A stretch of 64,000 nucleotides of DNA from Rhodoferax koreense (GTDB lineage Bacteria > Pseudomonadota > Gammaproteobacteria > Burkholderiales > Burkholderiaceae_C): the NCBI RefSeq assembly GCF_001955695.1, contig NZ_CP019236.1:3348001-3412000 (forward strand), read 5' to 3'. The notes under the pieces were generated by a model. That model was not told where the DNA came from, did no database searches, and was given only the letters and a program-made list of their open reading frames with translations. The position numbers and the translations under genes were made by a program. Position 1 is the first letter of the stretch; every line of letters starts with the position of its first letter. Below are positions 45,390 to 53,307 of the stretch, piece by piece.

Positions 45390-45848
45390 CTAATTCACTT
45401 CGTCCCACATGGGCAGGTTCTTCGGCCAGAGCCGGAATCCGACGATCACGGCGCGCACCTGGGCAGCCCAGACCAGCGCCTGCCGCACGGCATCGGCGTG
45501 GGACATCAGCTCGTAGTTGTCGAATGGCCCGTGGCATCCCTTGATGCCCACGCGAACCGTGCAGAGCGGGAAGCACAAGCGGTCGTCGCGCTTGATGCCC
45601 TTGCCGGTCGGCGGCGGGTGCGCGGCCTGGCTGTAGCCGACGATCGAGCAGCGGATGCACGGCAGGCTGGCCACCAGGCGGAGGTAGGCCTCGCACTCCA
45701 GGGCGTTTTCCTTCGGGATGGCGCGCACCTCGTCGTTCACCGGCGCGGGCAGCCGGAAGCGGCCGATGGCGACCGTGGGCGTCTTGTAGACGCGCTCGGC
45801 CTTCTCGCGCTGGCGCGGCTTCGACCGGATCGCAGTGCGGCGCATCAT
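45390..45848 (-). CDS. Zinc-binding HNH-like phage recombination protein
   Basis: 152 residues. LPCIRCSIVGYSQAAHPPP, followed by FPLCTVRVGIKGCHGPFDNYE, gives a CxxC ... H ... C ... GCH pattern like the zinc-stabilised HNH-type nucleases encoded in nin-like regions (NinG/DUF968 style). The N-terminus is basic. A role in junction processing or DNA recombination is likely. Its ATG overlaps the upstream membrane-protein stop. Confidence 0.65.
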   Translation of the reverse strand: MMRRTAIRSKPRQREKAERVYKTPTVAIGRFRLPAPVNDEVRAIPKENALECEAYLRLVASLPCIRCSIVGYSQAAHPPPTGKGIKRDDRLCFPLCTVRVGIKGCHGPFDNYELMSHADAVRQALVWAAQVRAVIVGFRLWPKNLPMWDEVN

Positions 45849-46093
45849 CGGTCGACCTCCAGCCGCCGGCGACGCTGCCGCAAGACCAGCTCCTCCTGAG
45901 CGTCCTTGATGAACTCGTCGAAATCGGCATCCTCATGAAGCGGCTGCTTTGCAACGGCCTCGACCACCCACAGCGGCGCGTCCCTGAATACATAGGCACG
46001 GCCCAGGCAGTGACGCACGATCAACGGGAACACGAACAGCAGCACCAGCAAGACCTGCAGCTTGCTCTGAAGCCAGGCGAATAGCGGAATCAC
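45845..46093 (-). CDS. Small membrane protein
   Basis: 82 residues: one N-terminal membrane helix (QVLLVLLFVFPLIV) and an acidic then basic cytoplasmic tail ending LVLRQRRRRLEVDR. Overlaps both neighbours by four bases. Function unknown. Confidence 0.6.
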   Translation of the reverse strand: MIPLFAWLQSKLQVLLVLLFVFPLIVRHCLGRAYVFRDAPLWVVEAVAKQPLHEDADFDEFIKDAQEELVLRQRRRRLEVDR

Positions 46094-46419
46094 GTCGGCA
46101 ACTCCACCTTGACCAGCTTCGACACGATGGCGCGCATGTCGTCCAGGTGCTTCTCCGTTGCGGCGATCTGGCTGGCTGTGACATGGCCACGCTCAGGCCG
46201 ATAGCCCATCCTCCAGAGCTCGTCCATCAAACTTTGGGCCGCGTCACGATCCATCTCCAGGACGGGCGCACGCCATTCCTGGTTGGGCTCGAACTTTTCA
46301 AACGTCAGCGGCAGCGCCTCGAAGTCAACGTCGCCATCGGCGTTGCGCGTGATCACCCGGACCTCGACGGAGCGTCCGAAGTTGCCGGGCTGCAGGTGGA
46401 TCTCTTGCTTGCGGCGCAT
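46090..46419 (-). CDS. Hypothetical phage protein
   Basis: 109 residues, soluble, no recognised domain. The sequence includes VEVRVITRNADGDVDFEALPLTF and DRDAAQSLMDELWRMGYRPERG. Member of the leftward early operon; ATGA overlap with the next gene. Confidence 0.62.
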   Translation of the reverse strand: MRRKQEIHLQPGNFGRSVEVRVITRNADGDVDFEALPLTFEKFEPNQEWRAPVLEMDRDAAQSLMDELWRMGYRPERGHVTASQIAATEKHLDDMRAIVSKLVKVELPT

Positions 46420-46421
46420 GG

Positions 46422-46961
46422 TCAGAATTCACCAATGCGCTCGCCGAGCACTTGAGAATAGGCTCGCATGGCCACGCCCTGGCGCAGCAGCCGGGTCTGT
46501 TCAGACTCGGGCAGGCCGTGGAAGATCGGCGTGGAATAGAAGGCGCTCAGCTTCTGCAGCTTCTCGTCCAGGTCCTTCTTCTCATCGATGACGCGCTGCT
46601 GGTGCGCAGCCAAGGCTCGCGGAGCGGCACTGTCGATCACGACCTCGCCGAACTTCTCCGGATCGGCCGCTGCCCCGTTGCGCATGATCGGCCCGGCAAC
46701 AGGCAACTGAAGCGTGTAGCCTTCCTCGAAGGCCTTGGCCGGGCTGAAGCTCGAATAGCTGTCGTCGTACACCACAAAGTAGCCGCCGGCGCGCGGCGCG
46801 TGCTTGGTCTGCCACTCCTCTGAAACATCGATTGGATCTGGCACGCCGGCGAGATACAGCTTGGCGCCTGAGAAGTGGCCCACCGTGACGGAGTCGATCT
46901 TGGCCGCGCGCACGACCTTGTGGCATTTCCACTGGGGGAGGTTTGAGGTGTCCATGTTCAT
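46422..46961 (-). CDS. crAss001_48-related phage protein
   Basis: 179 residues. The C-terminal part DEKLQKLSAFYSTPIFHGLPESEQTRLLRQ matches the short conserved helical domain found in many phage proteins and named after crAss001_48. The N-terminal part (HKVVRAAKIDSVTVG and GGYFVVYDDSYSSFSPAKAFEEGY) is a module also seen in phage early proteins. Function unknown. Start could be at 46961 or two codons later. Confidence 0.68.
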   Translation of the reverse strand: MNMDTSNLPQWKCHKVVRAAKIDSVTVGHFSGAKLYLAGVPDPIDVSEEWQTKHAPRAGGYFVVYDDSYSSFSPAKAFEEGYTLQLPVAGPIMRNGAAADPEKFGEVVIDSAAPRALAAHQQRVIDEKKDLDEKLQKLSAFYSTPIFHGLPESEQTRLLRQGVAMRAYSQVLGERIGEF

Positions 46962-47002
46962 CTTTCAGTTGTGCGGCCGAGGGAGCGCGGCCACTTCGCT
47001 GT

Positions 47003-47277
47003 TCAGTACTGTTGGTAGATCCCGCAGTTGGCGCACATGTGGCCCTCCGGCGTGAGGTAGAAATATTGGTTGCCACAGGCGCACTCGCGTACGAGCTGGC
47101 CAGGGCTGGGAGAAAACTCAAATTTCCATTTGCCCTTGATCGCGTGGCACGAGGGCACTCAAATTCAGTGACCCCAGTGGGAGCGACTGCAGCCCAGGTA
47201 TGGCCACAGCCGAGGCAGAAAGCCTCGCCGGCGCCGTGCTGCACGCGCTGAGCAAAGGTCAGAATGACGGCCGTCAT
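47003..47277 (-). pseudogene. Zinc-ribbon protein gene with a one-base frameshift
   Basis: From the ATG at 47277 (ATGA overlap with the upstream gene), the frame reads MTAVILTFAQRVQ and AFCLGCGHTWAAV. Near 47150 it leaves frame. In the next frame the sequence continues sensibly with CHAIKGKWKFEF, CACGNQYFYLTPEGHMCANCG and a stop at 47003. The length (275 bases) is one base short of a multiple of three. Adding one base restores a 91-residue protein with about four CxxC pairs. Either a recent deletion, a sequencing error or translational slippage explains it. Confidence 0.7.
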
Positions 47278-47600
47278 TTGCCGAACCTCTTGGCCAGAGC
47301 GCTGTTCGCGGCGGCGTAGTGACGCCCGACGATGTGCACGTATTCGGGCTCGACGGGCTTCTCCCAGACGCACAGGCCATCGGCATCGACCTTGCGGCCT
47401 TGCCATCCCCACAAGGTGACAGCCGTCCAGAACGGGTGCCGCGGGCCGGGCTGGTTCGTCGCGATATCGCCGCCAGCCGTCAGCACGGCCGGGCCGCACC
47501 AGTGGTGCATCTCGAAATGGAAGCGATTGCCGTCCACTTCGATCAGGTAGTTGCGGGGATCACCGGCGAGCAAGCAGCCGCCCTCACAAGCGCACTTCAT
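47274..47600 (-). CDS. Hypothetical phage protein
   Basis: 108 residues with Cys and His clusters (KCACEGGC, FHFEMHHWCGP) and a Trp-rich middle (PFWTAVTLWGWQGRKVD). Perhaps metal-binding. ATGA overlaps tie it to NinB upstream and to the frameshifted zinc-ribbon gene downstream. Confidence 0.6.
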   Translation of the reverse strand: MKCACEGGCLLAGDPRNYLIEVDGNRFHFEMHHWCGPAVLTAGGDIATNQPGPRHPFWTAVTLWGWQGRKVDADGLCVWEKPVEPEYVHIVGRHYAAANSALAKRFGK

Positions 47601-48043
47601 GGCTGGGCACCCTCCTCCGTGAACTCCACGCCGAGCTCGACCACGGCGAACACGATCACCTGCAGCGTGAACTTCGCGAACTGGTCATCTGTCAGCGCTT
47701 CGGTGCTGCGCGGCAGCTCGACGACGACACGACGGCCGCGCACCACCTGGCGCTCGAAGCGCGGCTCGATGAACATCTCGGCGAAGAGCTGCTTCCACGC
47801 CTTGGGCGTGTAGCGCACGACCAGGCCGGTGTCAGGGTCCGGAAGCCTGACCTGCTGCGAGATGTCGGCCAGCACCGGGCCGTGAAACAACTTGCGGAGC
47901 TGGTGCCGGCGATCAGGCTCGTCGCTCACGAGCTGCATCACGAAGCGGCGGCCCCGTTTCGTGCCGTGCTTCGCCACGGCGTAGAGCGAAAGCGCGGCCT
48001 CGTGCGCGCTGTGCCGATCCTGGACGAGGCGCTGCTCGATCAC
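47597..48043 (-). CDS. ninB: NinB-like recombination protein
   Basis: 148 residues. The C-terminal pattern WKQLFAEMFIEPRFE, then LPRSTEALTDDQFAKFTLQVIVFAVVELGVEF, is that of lambda NinB (Orf), a protein that supports RecF-type recombination and single-strand DNA handling. GTG start at 48043 with GAGGTG upstream; it overlaps the preceding stop (GTGA). The nin-like block is usual between replication and late control genes. Confidence 0.82.
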   Translation of the reverse strand: MIEQRLVQDRHSAHEAALSLYAVAKHGTKRGRRFVMQLVSDEPDRRHQLRKLFHGPVLADISQQVRLPDPDTGLVVRYTPKAWKQLFAEMFIEPRFERQVVRGRRVVVELPRSTEALTDDQFAKFTLQVIVFAVVELGVEFTEEGAQP

Positions 48044-48192
48044 GGCAACACCTCGGACACCCTGAAGTTCACCCCGCCGAGCACCCAGATTGCGCCGACG
48101 GCCACCGTGAACGGCGCCAGATGCACGCCTTCGATGCGCATGGTGAGGATGTTCCAGCGCCCGCGGCCAACTGGTTTCAGGAGGACGGTCAC
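48040..48192 (-). CDS. Small hypothetical protein
   Basis: 50 residues from a GTG at 48192 that overlaps the stop of the tiny upstream gene. VTVLLKPVGRGRWNILTMRIEG is followed by a hydrophobic LAPFTVAVGAIWVLGGVNF. Chain overlaps (GTGA) at both ends support translation. Function unknown. Confidence 0.5.
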   Translation of the reverse strand: MTVLLKPVGRGRWNILTMRIEGVHLAPFTVAVGAIWVLGGVNFRVSEVLP

Positions 48193-48278
48193 ACGAACAC
48201 CCCCAGGATGCCCGGCAACACATACGCGCCGAACCACAGCCAGAAGATGATCCAAAGGACCCAGGCGGGAGCGTTCAA
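48189..48278 (-). CDS. Tiny membrane protein (29 residues)
   Basis: A TTG start at 48278 overlaps the previous stop (TTGA) and has GGGAGG five bases upstream. The product, NAPAWVLWIIFWLWFGAYV and on to LGVFV, is a single membrane helix rich in Trp. It is too short for standard ORF calling, but the start signals and overlaps are good. Confidence 0.5.
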   Translation of the reverse strand: MNAPAWVLWIIFWLWFGAYVLPGILGVFV

Positions 48279-48631
48279 AGATGCCTCCCGCGCGTGTCGA
48301 TCGGCGGCTCGACCTTTTCCTTGTGGCGTCGGATCAGCCCCTTCAGCCGAGCCTCTTCCTTTTTCAGGACCTCGAGGAGCTCATTCTTCTGGCGGACGCT
48401 CTCCATCACCATCCGGTAGTTGCGCCAGGCCGTCTGCAGCGTCAGCGCGTTGTCCTTCAGGAAGTTGAACGGGTCGAGCACCTTGCTGCAGGTGGTGCAG
48501 CGCACCGTGCGGTTGTGGCCGTCCAGCGTGATGAGGTCGTGCGCGCAGTGGCCGAAAGGAGGCACCTCGAGGGTGATCGGGTTGACCGGCAGCGGCTCGG
48601 TGCCGGGGAATTGTTTGACGTTGTCGTTCAC
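48275..48631 (-). CDS. Zinc-finger-like phage protein
   Basis: 118 residues from a GTG at 48631 with GGGAGAG upstream. HCAHDLITLDGHNRTVRCTTCSKVLD gives C, H and CxxC positions for one zinc knuckle. Then comes a long helix with QKNELLEVLKKEEARLKGLI (coiled coil). Possibly a DNA-binding accessory of the neighbouring PAPS-reductase-like protein. Both ends overlap neighbours. Confidence 0.6.
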   Translation of the reverse strand: MNDNVKQFPGTEPLPVNPITLEVPPFGHCAHDLITLDGHNRTVRCTTCSKVLDPFNFLKDNALTLQTAWRNYRMVMESVRQKNELLEVLKKEEARLKGLIRRHKEKVEPPIDTRGRHL

Positions 48632-49731
48632 GCGGTCTCTCCCTGATCGCATAGGCCGTAGGACGAGCTGCAGCCGGCCTCGCCGTCGTTTTCCACTTCG
48701 TCGAGCAGGTTGAACTGCTTGCCGCCGCGCGTGGTCTTGGACCATTCCACGCGAGCTTCGATGTTCAACGCCATGAAGATGACGCGGCGATCCTTGGCCG
48801 GGTGGGCATCGGTCATGAAGGTGCTGTATCCGCGCTTGGAGCACATTCCGACGATGCGCTCCCACTCGGCGATGCGGGCTGGATGCTCTGGGAAGCGTGC
48901 GGCTATCTGGCGCAGTTCGGGCTTGCTGCAATTGATGCACGGCAGGCAACCGACGCGTCCCATGCCCTGGAGGTAAAGCGGATTTGGGCGAATGCCGCGC
49001 GAGGCCGCCAGCTCGAAAACTTGCGCCGCCGACCATTCCACGATGGGCCGGAAGATCCACAGACCGCGGCCGACGCGTTCGATCTTCTTCGCGTCACGCC
49101 GGTTTTCCGACTCGTCGCGGCGTACACCCTGCCAGCTCACGACGTTATGGCCCGCATCCATCAATTCCATCTGGAAGCCGACAGCCATGTTGCGCTTCAG
49201 TTCCTCGGTGCAGAACTGCGCCTTGCGGCTGGGGAAACGCCCCTTCCACATGCACAGGTCGAGAAATGGGTTGCCAGTCGGGAACATGACCGACAGCGCG
49301 CGACGCTTCGCCTTGTTGCTCCAGCGGACACGCCGGCCGCCGCCGACCTTCACCGTTTTCTGCACTGGCTTGCCCTTCTTGTTCAACACGATCACGCCGC
49401 GGCCGTCGCGCTTTGGCACCGGCGTCACGCCGTCGGCCTCGAATACCAGGCGCGTGTCGTATTCCCGACGGGTGCGCATATCGCGGGCGATGAACTGCCG
49501 CTTCGCCAGAACCTGCTCGGTGAAGTCGGCCTTTAGCCTGACGATCTTGATGCCGAGCACCCCCTCGAGATAGTCGAGGTAGGCGTAGGTGTCGTCGTGC
49601 TCGTTGCCGGTATCACAGAAGATCGCGACCACGTTGGCAAGACCGCAGCGCGCGATGGCAATCAGCAGCGTTGCCAGGCTGTCTTTGCCGCCAGACACGG
49701 AAATGACGTGTATCGTGCTCACCGTTTCCAT
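48628..49731 (-). CDS. PAPS reductase/ATP-pyrophosphatase (CysH-DndC family) protein
   Basis: 367 residues. The PP-loop VISVSGGKDSLATLLIA lies at the N-terminus, where ATP is cleaved to activate a substrate, and FCDTGNEHDDTYAYLDYLE follows. CMWKGRFPSRKAQFCTEELK and a CLPCINCSK motif near residue 270 suggest an iron-sulfur or zinc site. Phage relatives are of unknown function; related DndC proteins act in DNA phosphorothioation. I chose the ATG at 49731. It overlaps the preceding small membrane protein gene by 13 bases. No other Dnd-like gene is nearby. Confidence 0.82.
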   Translation of the reverse strand: METVSTIHVISVSGGKDSLATLLIAIARCGLANVVAIFCDTGNEHDDTYAYLDYLEGVLGIKIVRLKADFTEQVLAKRQFIARDMRTRREYDTRLVFEADGVTPVPKRDGRGVIVLNKKGKPVQKTVKVGGGRRVRWSNKAKRRALSVMFPTGNPFLDLCMWKGRFPSRKAQFCTEELKRNMAVGFQMELMDAGHNVVSWQGVRRDESENRRDAKKIERVGRGLWIFRPIVEWSAAQVFELAASRGIRPNPLYLQGMGRVGCLPCINCSKPELRQIAARFPEHPARIAEWERIVGMCSKRGYSTFMTDAHPAKDRRVIFMALNIEARVEWSKTTRGGKQFNLLDEVENDGEAGCSSSYGLCDQGETA

Positions 49732-49946
49732 CCCCAGTGCACCCAGATGGCGCTGCCGTAGACCAACGCGTAGGCAGCCGACAGAACCAGCACGCCCCAT
49801 GCGCTGCTGGTTACAGAGAAGTAGATCCAGAAGGGCTGGCCGCACATCCCGACGATCGGCGACCAGCGGCGCGCGCGCTCGTTGCCGAACATCGTCATGG
49901 CCAGCGCGGTAAGGCCGAACAGGCCGATGCAGAACTGGGCGATCAA
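49719..49946 (-). CDS. Small membrane protein
   Basis: 75 residues with two hydrophobic segments (FCIGLFGLTALAMTMFG and WGVLVLSAAYALVYGSAIWV) and a basic turn between. It resembles small phage membrane proteins next to modification genes. Four-base overlap with the preceding gene. Confidence 0.6.
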   Translation of the reverse strand: MIAQFCIGLFGLTALAMTMFGNERARRWSPIVGMCGQPFWIYFSVTSSAWGVLVLSAAYALVYGSAIWVHWGWKR

Positions 49947-50245
49947 AATGGCACCTCGTCCTCGTCGACCTGCATCAATGCCGGCATGAAACGCTCTGCA
50001 ACCACCCGGCCGCCCAGCGTGATGTGTGTCGGCACCTTCACGGCTGCCGCTACGACCGAGGCCTCCAGCACCAGGAAGCGGCTGTGCACGTTCTCGGCCG
50101 CCAGGCGCAGGGCTTCCTGCTCGGCCACTTCACGGCTGGGGTGCAACACCGTGGGCCGGCGGGCCTCCCGAATCTTCTTGCAGCCGCGAAACGGCGGCCA
50201 CTGCTCGGCGTCGGACACCTCGAGGATGATGCAGGGGCCGCTCAT
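49943..50245 (-). CDS. Hypothetical phage protein
   Basis: 100 residues starting MSGPCIILEVSDAEQW, with LHPSREVAEQEALRLAAENVH and an acidic C-terminus VDEDEVPF. The acidic tail resembles single-strand-binding protein tips, although no OB fold is evident. The ATG at 50245 overlaps the RuvC-like stop. Confidence 0.6.
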   Translation of the reverse strand: MSGPCIILEVSDAEQWPPFRGCKKIREARRPTVLHPSREVAEQEALRLAAENVHSRFLVLEASVVAAAVKVPTHITLGGRVVAERFMPALMQVDEDEVPF

Positions 50246-50814
50246 GCTGCTTCCAGGGCATCGGCGCCCTGCTCCACGTGGTTCCGCCGCCACCAGTGGC
50301 CCAGCAGGATCGACTCGGCCCGGTTGTGGTCCTTCGCGCGCGAGATCTCGGCGCAACCCGGGAACAGCGCCCGCGCGGTGTCCATCGCCTTGCGCTTCGC
50401 GGCCGCCGTGCGCTGCGACGCGGTGAGTTCGGTGAGCGCGCCGTTCTGAATCAGCCCGTACCAGCGCTTCCAGGTCTGCGGGTTGGCGTACACCACCGGG
50501 AACTTCAGGCATTCGGCCACCGTCTCGATGGCACCCAGCGAGCGCAGCAGAGAGCCTTGGGTCTGCACGGCGTTGTTCGCGCCGCCCATCGTGCCCACCG
50601 CCTCGATCACGACGGTCGGCGTGCCTTCCGCTGCCGGGCAGTGCTGCAACAGCAGCGAGCACAGGGCGCGGCCGTCGATCTTGTTCTGCACCATCGCCTT
50701 CGGGCCGATGTTCGGGATCTTCATGGTCGGCAGGTCGAACACAGCGCGCAGGCCGTTGTGGCCGAGCACGGCGCAGGCGCCCGTCAAGCCAGGGTCAATC
50801 GAGACAACGATCAT
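50242..50814 (-). CDS. RuvC-like Holliday junction resolvase
   Basis: 190 residues with RNase H-fold catalytic residues: SIDPGLTGACAV (first Asp), TVVIEAVGTMGG (Glu) and KDHNRAESILLGHW (last acidic pair). It resolves branched DNA made during phage recombination and before packaging. Placed among replication genes. Confidence 0.88.
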   Translation of the reverse strand: MIVVSIDPGLTGACAVLGHNGLRAVFDLPTMKIPNIGPKAMVQNKIDGRALCSLLLQHCPAAEGTPTVVIEAVGTMGGANNAVQTQGSLLRSLGAIETVAECLKFPVVYANPQTWKRWYGLIQNGALTELTASQRTAAAKRKAMDTARALFPGCAEISRAKDHNRAESILLGHWWRRNHVEQGADALEAA

Positions 50815-50966
50815 TGTTTTTCCTTGGGGTAGAAGTCGAAGGCCTGCACCGGCTTCAGCCGGAGCTGGTCGCCGTCGCGGTAGTGGTAGACCTGCAGCAC
50901 CGCGGCCGGCACCGGCTGCGCGGGGACCACGGGCGGGGTGATGGGAGGGATCGGCGTGGTGATCAC
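50811..50966 (-). CDS. Small proline-rich hypothetical protein
   Basis: 51 residues from a GTG at 50966 overlapping the helicase stop (GTGA). TTPIPPITPPVVPAQPVP is a proline-rich start, followed by a short basic and aromatic tail ending FDFYPKEKQ. Could be a linker-like accessory peptide. Supported only by coupled start and stop. Confidence 0.45.
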   Translation of the reverse strand: MITTPIPPITPPVVPAQPVPAAVLQVYHYRDGDQLRLKPVQAFDFYPKEKQ

Positions 50967-52327
50967 AGCTCGGACCTCTTGGTCAGCACCAGGGAGGTCG
51001 GCCGCTCGCCCACCCAGTCGAAGAAGTGCACCGACTCGCCGACGTACTGCATGTCCAGCACCATCCCGCTGTCGCCGTCGCGCTGCTTGCCGAGGATGAT
51101 CTCGGCGTAGCGTTTCCACTCGGGGCCCAGGTCGGGCTTGATGTGGATCGGCCGGTGGACGAACAGGATGATGTCGGCGTCCTGCTCGATGTCGCCGCAT
51201 TCCCGAAGGTCGGACATCATGGGGCGCTGGTTTGGGCGCTTCTCGACGTCGCGATTGAGCTGGGCCAGCAGCAGCACCGTGCAGTCCAGTTCCTTGGCCA
51301 GCGCCTTGATGCCGCGGCTGACTTCGCCGAGCTGCGTGCTACGGTTGGCCTTCTTGTCCGTGCCTTCCATCAGGCCGATGTAGTCGATCATCAGGACCCG
51401 CAGGCCCTTGCGGCGCTTCAGCTTCCGAGCCTTCAGGCGCACCTGGTTGATGTTCAGGCCGCCCTGGTCGCTCACGTCCATGGGGGACAGGCGCACCTTC
51501 TCGACGGCGGCCGTCATCTGCGACCAGTCGAAGTCGCTCATGCGTTCCGGTCGCTTCAGCTTGTGCAACGGCACGCCGGACTTCATCGCGACGCGGCGCC
51601 GGTTGACCTGCGCCTTCGGCATTTCCATCGACAGGAAACCGACCTGCTCGCCGGCATCGGCCACGTTCTCGCAGATGGTCATGCCCAGCGCTGTCTTGCC
51701 CATGCCTGGCCGGCCGGCGATCACGATCACCTCGCCCTTGCGCATGCCGCCATCGAGCTTGTCGTCGATCTCTTTCAGCCCGGTCGGAAGAAAGTCCTCC
51801 TCGCCGTTGTGCGCGCGATCGATCCCTTCCAGGAACTGCATCATGCCGTCGCCAGCATCCTGCCAGTCGTCGCGCGGCGAGTCCGGCAGCAGCTTGGCCA
51901 GCTTGCCGGCAGCCTCGTCCATTCGCGTTTCGAACGGGATGGTGTGATCGCGGGCCAAGTCCTGGATCTCGGCGGCGGCAGCCAGCAAATCGCGGCTCAC
52001 CGATCGCTCGCGGATGATGCCGGCGTACTGCCGCATGCTCGAGAACGACGGCGCGAACTGGCTCAAGCGGTGCAGGTACTTCAGCTCGACCTGGCCGCGC
52101 ATCGTGTCGAACACGCTAATCACGTCGACGGGCTTGTTCGCGATGATCTGCACCATGAGGGTCGAGAAAATCGACTGATGCAGCTCGCCAAAGAAGTCGG
52201 AGGGCTTCAGCACGTCGCCGACCGCGTCCCACAGCCGGTCGTCCATCAGCAGGCCGCCCAGCAGCGCCTGCTCTGCCTCGGTGCTCGCGATGGCGTCGAG
52301 CATCTCGGGTTCGTAGGGGGCGTTCAT
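50963..52327 (-). CDS. DnaB-type replicative helicase
   Basis: 454 residues. The N-terminal domain begins EPEMLDAIASTEAEQALLGGLL, and the RecA-like ATPase has Walker A GRPGMGKTALGMTI near residue 200, followed by LRVLMIDYIGLMEG and CTVLLLAQLNRDVEKR. It unwinds DNA at the phage fork, loaded by the initiator encoded just upstream. ATGA overlap with that gene. Confidence 0.95.
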   Translation of the reverse strand: MNAPYEPEMLDAIASTEAEQALLGGLLMDDRLWDAVGDVLKPSDFFGELHQSIFSTLMVQIIANKPVDVISVFDTMRGQVELKYLHRLSQFAPSFSSMRQYAGIIRERSVSRDLLAAAAEIQDLARDHTIPFETRMDEAAGKLAKLLPDSPRDDWQDAGDGMMQFLEGIDRAHNGEEDFLPTGLKEIDDKLDGGMRKGEVIVIAGRPGMGKTALGMTICENVADAGEQVGFLSMEMPKAQVNRRRVAMKSGVPLHKLKRPERMSDFDWSQMTAAVEKVRLSPMDVSDQGGLNINQVRLKARKLKRRKGLRVLMIDYIGLMEGTDKKANRSTQLGEVSRGIKALAKELDCTVLLLAQLNRDVEKRPNQRPMMSDLRECGDIEQDADIILFVHRPIHIKPDLGPEWKRYAEIILGKQRDGDSGMVLDMQYVGESVHFFDWVGERPTSLVLTKRSEL

Positions 52328-53307
52328 GTGGTGGCCACCTCACGCGTCTTTTCGATGACCTGCTTCATGCCCTTCTCGCTGAGCAGGAAGTCGATGTCGC
52401 ACTGCCAATTCGCGTGCTCGCCGTTGCGCGGCGTGCGCCCCATCAGAAAGTCGTTGTCGCGGGCTCGCTCGAAGTAGTTGCGCAGCCACTCGACGGCCTG
52501 GTCGGCACTCTCGGCCCGCCGGCTGCCATCGCTCTTTTTCGATGTCAGCACCCAGCTCCACAGCGTGGCCATGGCGCGCTTCCGTTTCACGGTCATCAGC
52601 CTGACGGACGGCAGTTCAGGCAGCACCTCGTGGTAGATCGAAACGATCGTGTCGTTCGGGCAGGTCGGCAGCTTGGCTGTCGACGTAGAGGTATTCTTCT
52701 TCTCTTCTCTACTCTTCTCTGTGGTGACGGTGTCACGTGACGCGTCACGTTTTTGCGTGACGGCGTCACGTGACGCGTGCGTGACGCCGCGTGACGAATC
52801 GAGCGTGACGGAATCGTGATGCTCGGAATCGCTCTCCTTTCTCTTCCGCTCGCGATATTCGCGGGCTCGCTCCGCAGGGGTCTTTGCCTCGGTAGAACGG
52901 CTCTCCGTAATGGTGTTGTGCTCTCCAAAGTTGGGAAACTGGAGACTGCCATCAGCCTGCTCCAACAGCCACCCGACAGCCACCATCGCGCGGCCGAAAC
53001 CGGGCACTCCGGCCATTTCATCGACCTCGAAAAGCGTGATGTCGCGCAGCGTTTCGTCGCTGGAGGCGCACTCTCTGACCATCGACCACAACGGAACGAG
53101 CGCTCCGACCGTGACGCGCGTCACGACCGAAACGTGACGCCGCGTGACGCTGGCGTGACGTTCCGTGACGCAGCGTGACGCCGACGTGACGCCGTCACAC
53201 CCAAACCACTCCATGAATTCAGCGTCCGCCAGCAGCACCCGAGCCATCTTGATGACCTTGGGGTTGTTCACGAGGCTGCCCCGCATCCTGATCCAAGATT
53301 CAGCCAT
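52324..53307 (-). CDS. Phage replication initiator with iterons in its gene
   Basis: 327 residues from the ATG at 53307. N-terminal MAESWIRMRGSLVNNPKVIKMARV looks like the winged-helix replication proteins that precede helicase genes. A basic, charged middle (AREYRERKRKE) and a C-terminal region with MATLWSWVL and WQCDIDFLL follow. The coding sequence itself contains two arrays of GTGACG repeats (52724-52810 and 53111-53198), so the protein has many Val-Thr and Ser-Arg pairs. By analogy with lambda O it may bind these repeats and recruit the helicase. Confidence 0.75.
   Translation of the reverse strand: MAESWIRMRGSLVNNPKVIKMARVLLADAEFMEWFGCDGVTSASRCVTERHASVTRRHVSVVTRVTVGALVPLWSMVRECASSDETLRDITLFEVDEMAGVPGFGRAMVAVGWLLEQADGSLQFPNFGEHNTITESRSTEAKTPAERAREYRERKRKESDSEHHDSVTLDSSRGVTHASRDAVTQKRDASRDTVTTEKSREEKKNTSTSTAKLPTCPNDTIVSIYHEVLPELPSVRLMTVKRKRAMATLWSWVLTSKKSDGSRRAESADQAVEWLRNYFERARDNDFLMGRTPRNGEHANWQCDIDFLLSEKGMKQVIEKTREVATT
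52724..52810. repeat. Iteron array 1 (GTGACG), candidate origin element
   Basis: Seven GTGACG copies on the plus strand (52724, 52737, 52757, 52770, 52781, 52791 and 52805) and three GTCAC inverted copies lie within 87 bases. A 30-base pyrimidine-rich strand (52690-52720) flanks them on the left. Spacing is partly 10-13 bases. Confidence 0.7.
53111..53198. repeat. Iteron array 2 (GTGACG), candidate origin element
   Basis: Seven GTGACG copies (53111, 53134, 53144, 53155, 53165, 53175 and 53186) and two inverted copies (53119 and 53193) lie in 88 bases. Six copies are spaced 10 or 11 bases apart, one per helical turn. They lie in the 5' part of the initiator gene, about 390 bases from array 1. 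Confidence 0.75.

Noticed and set aside
52724..53198. CRISPR-like repeat arrays
   Set aside because: The repeat unit is only six bases, spacing is 10-13 bases and the repeats lie in a coding sequence; they fit iterons, not CRISPR.
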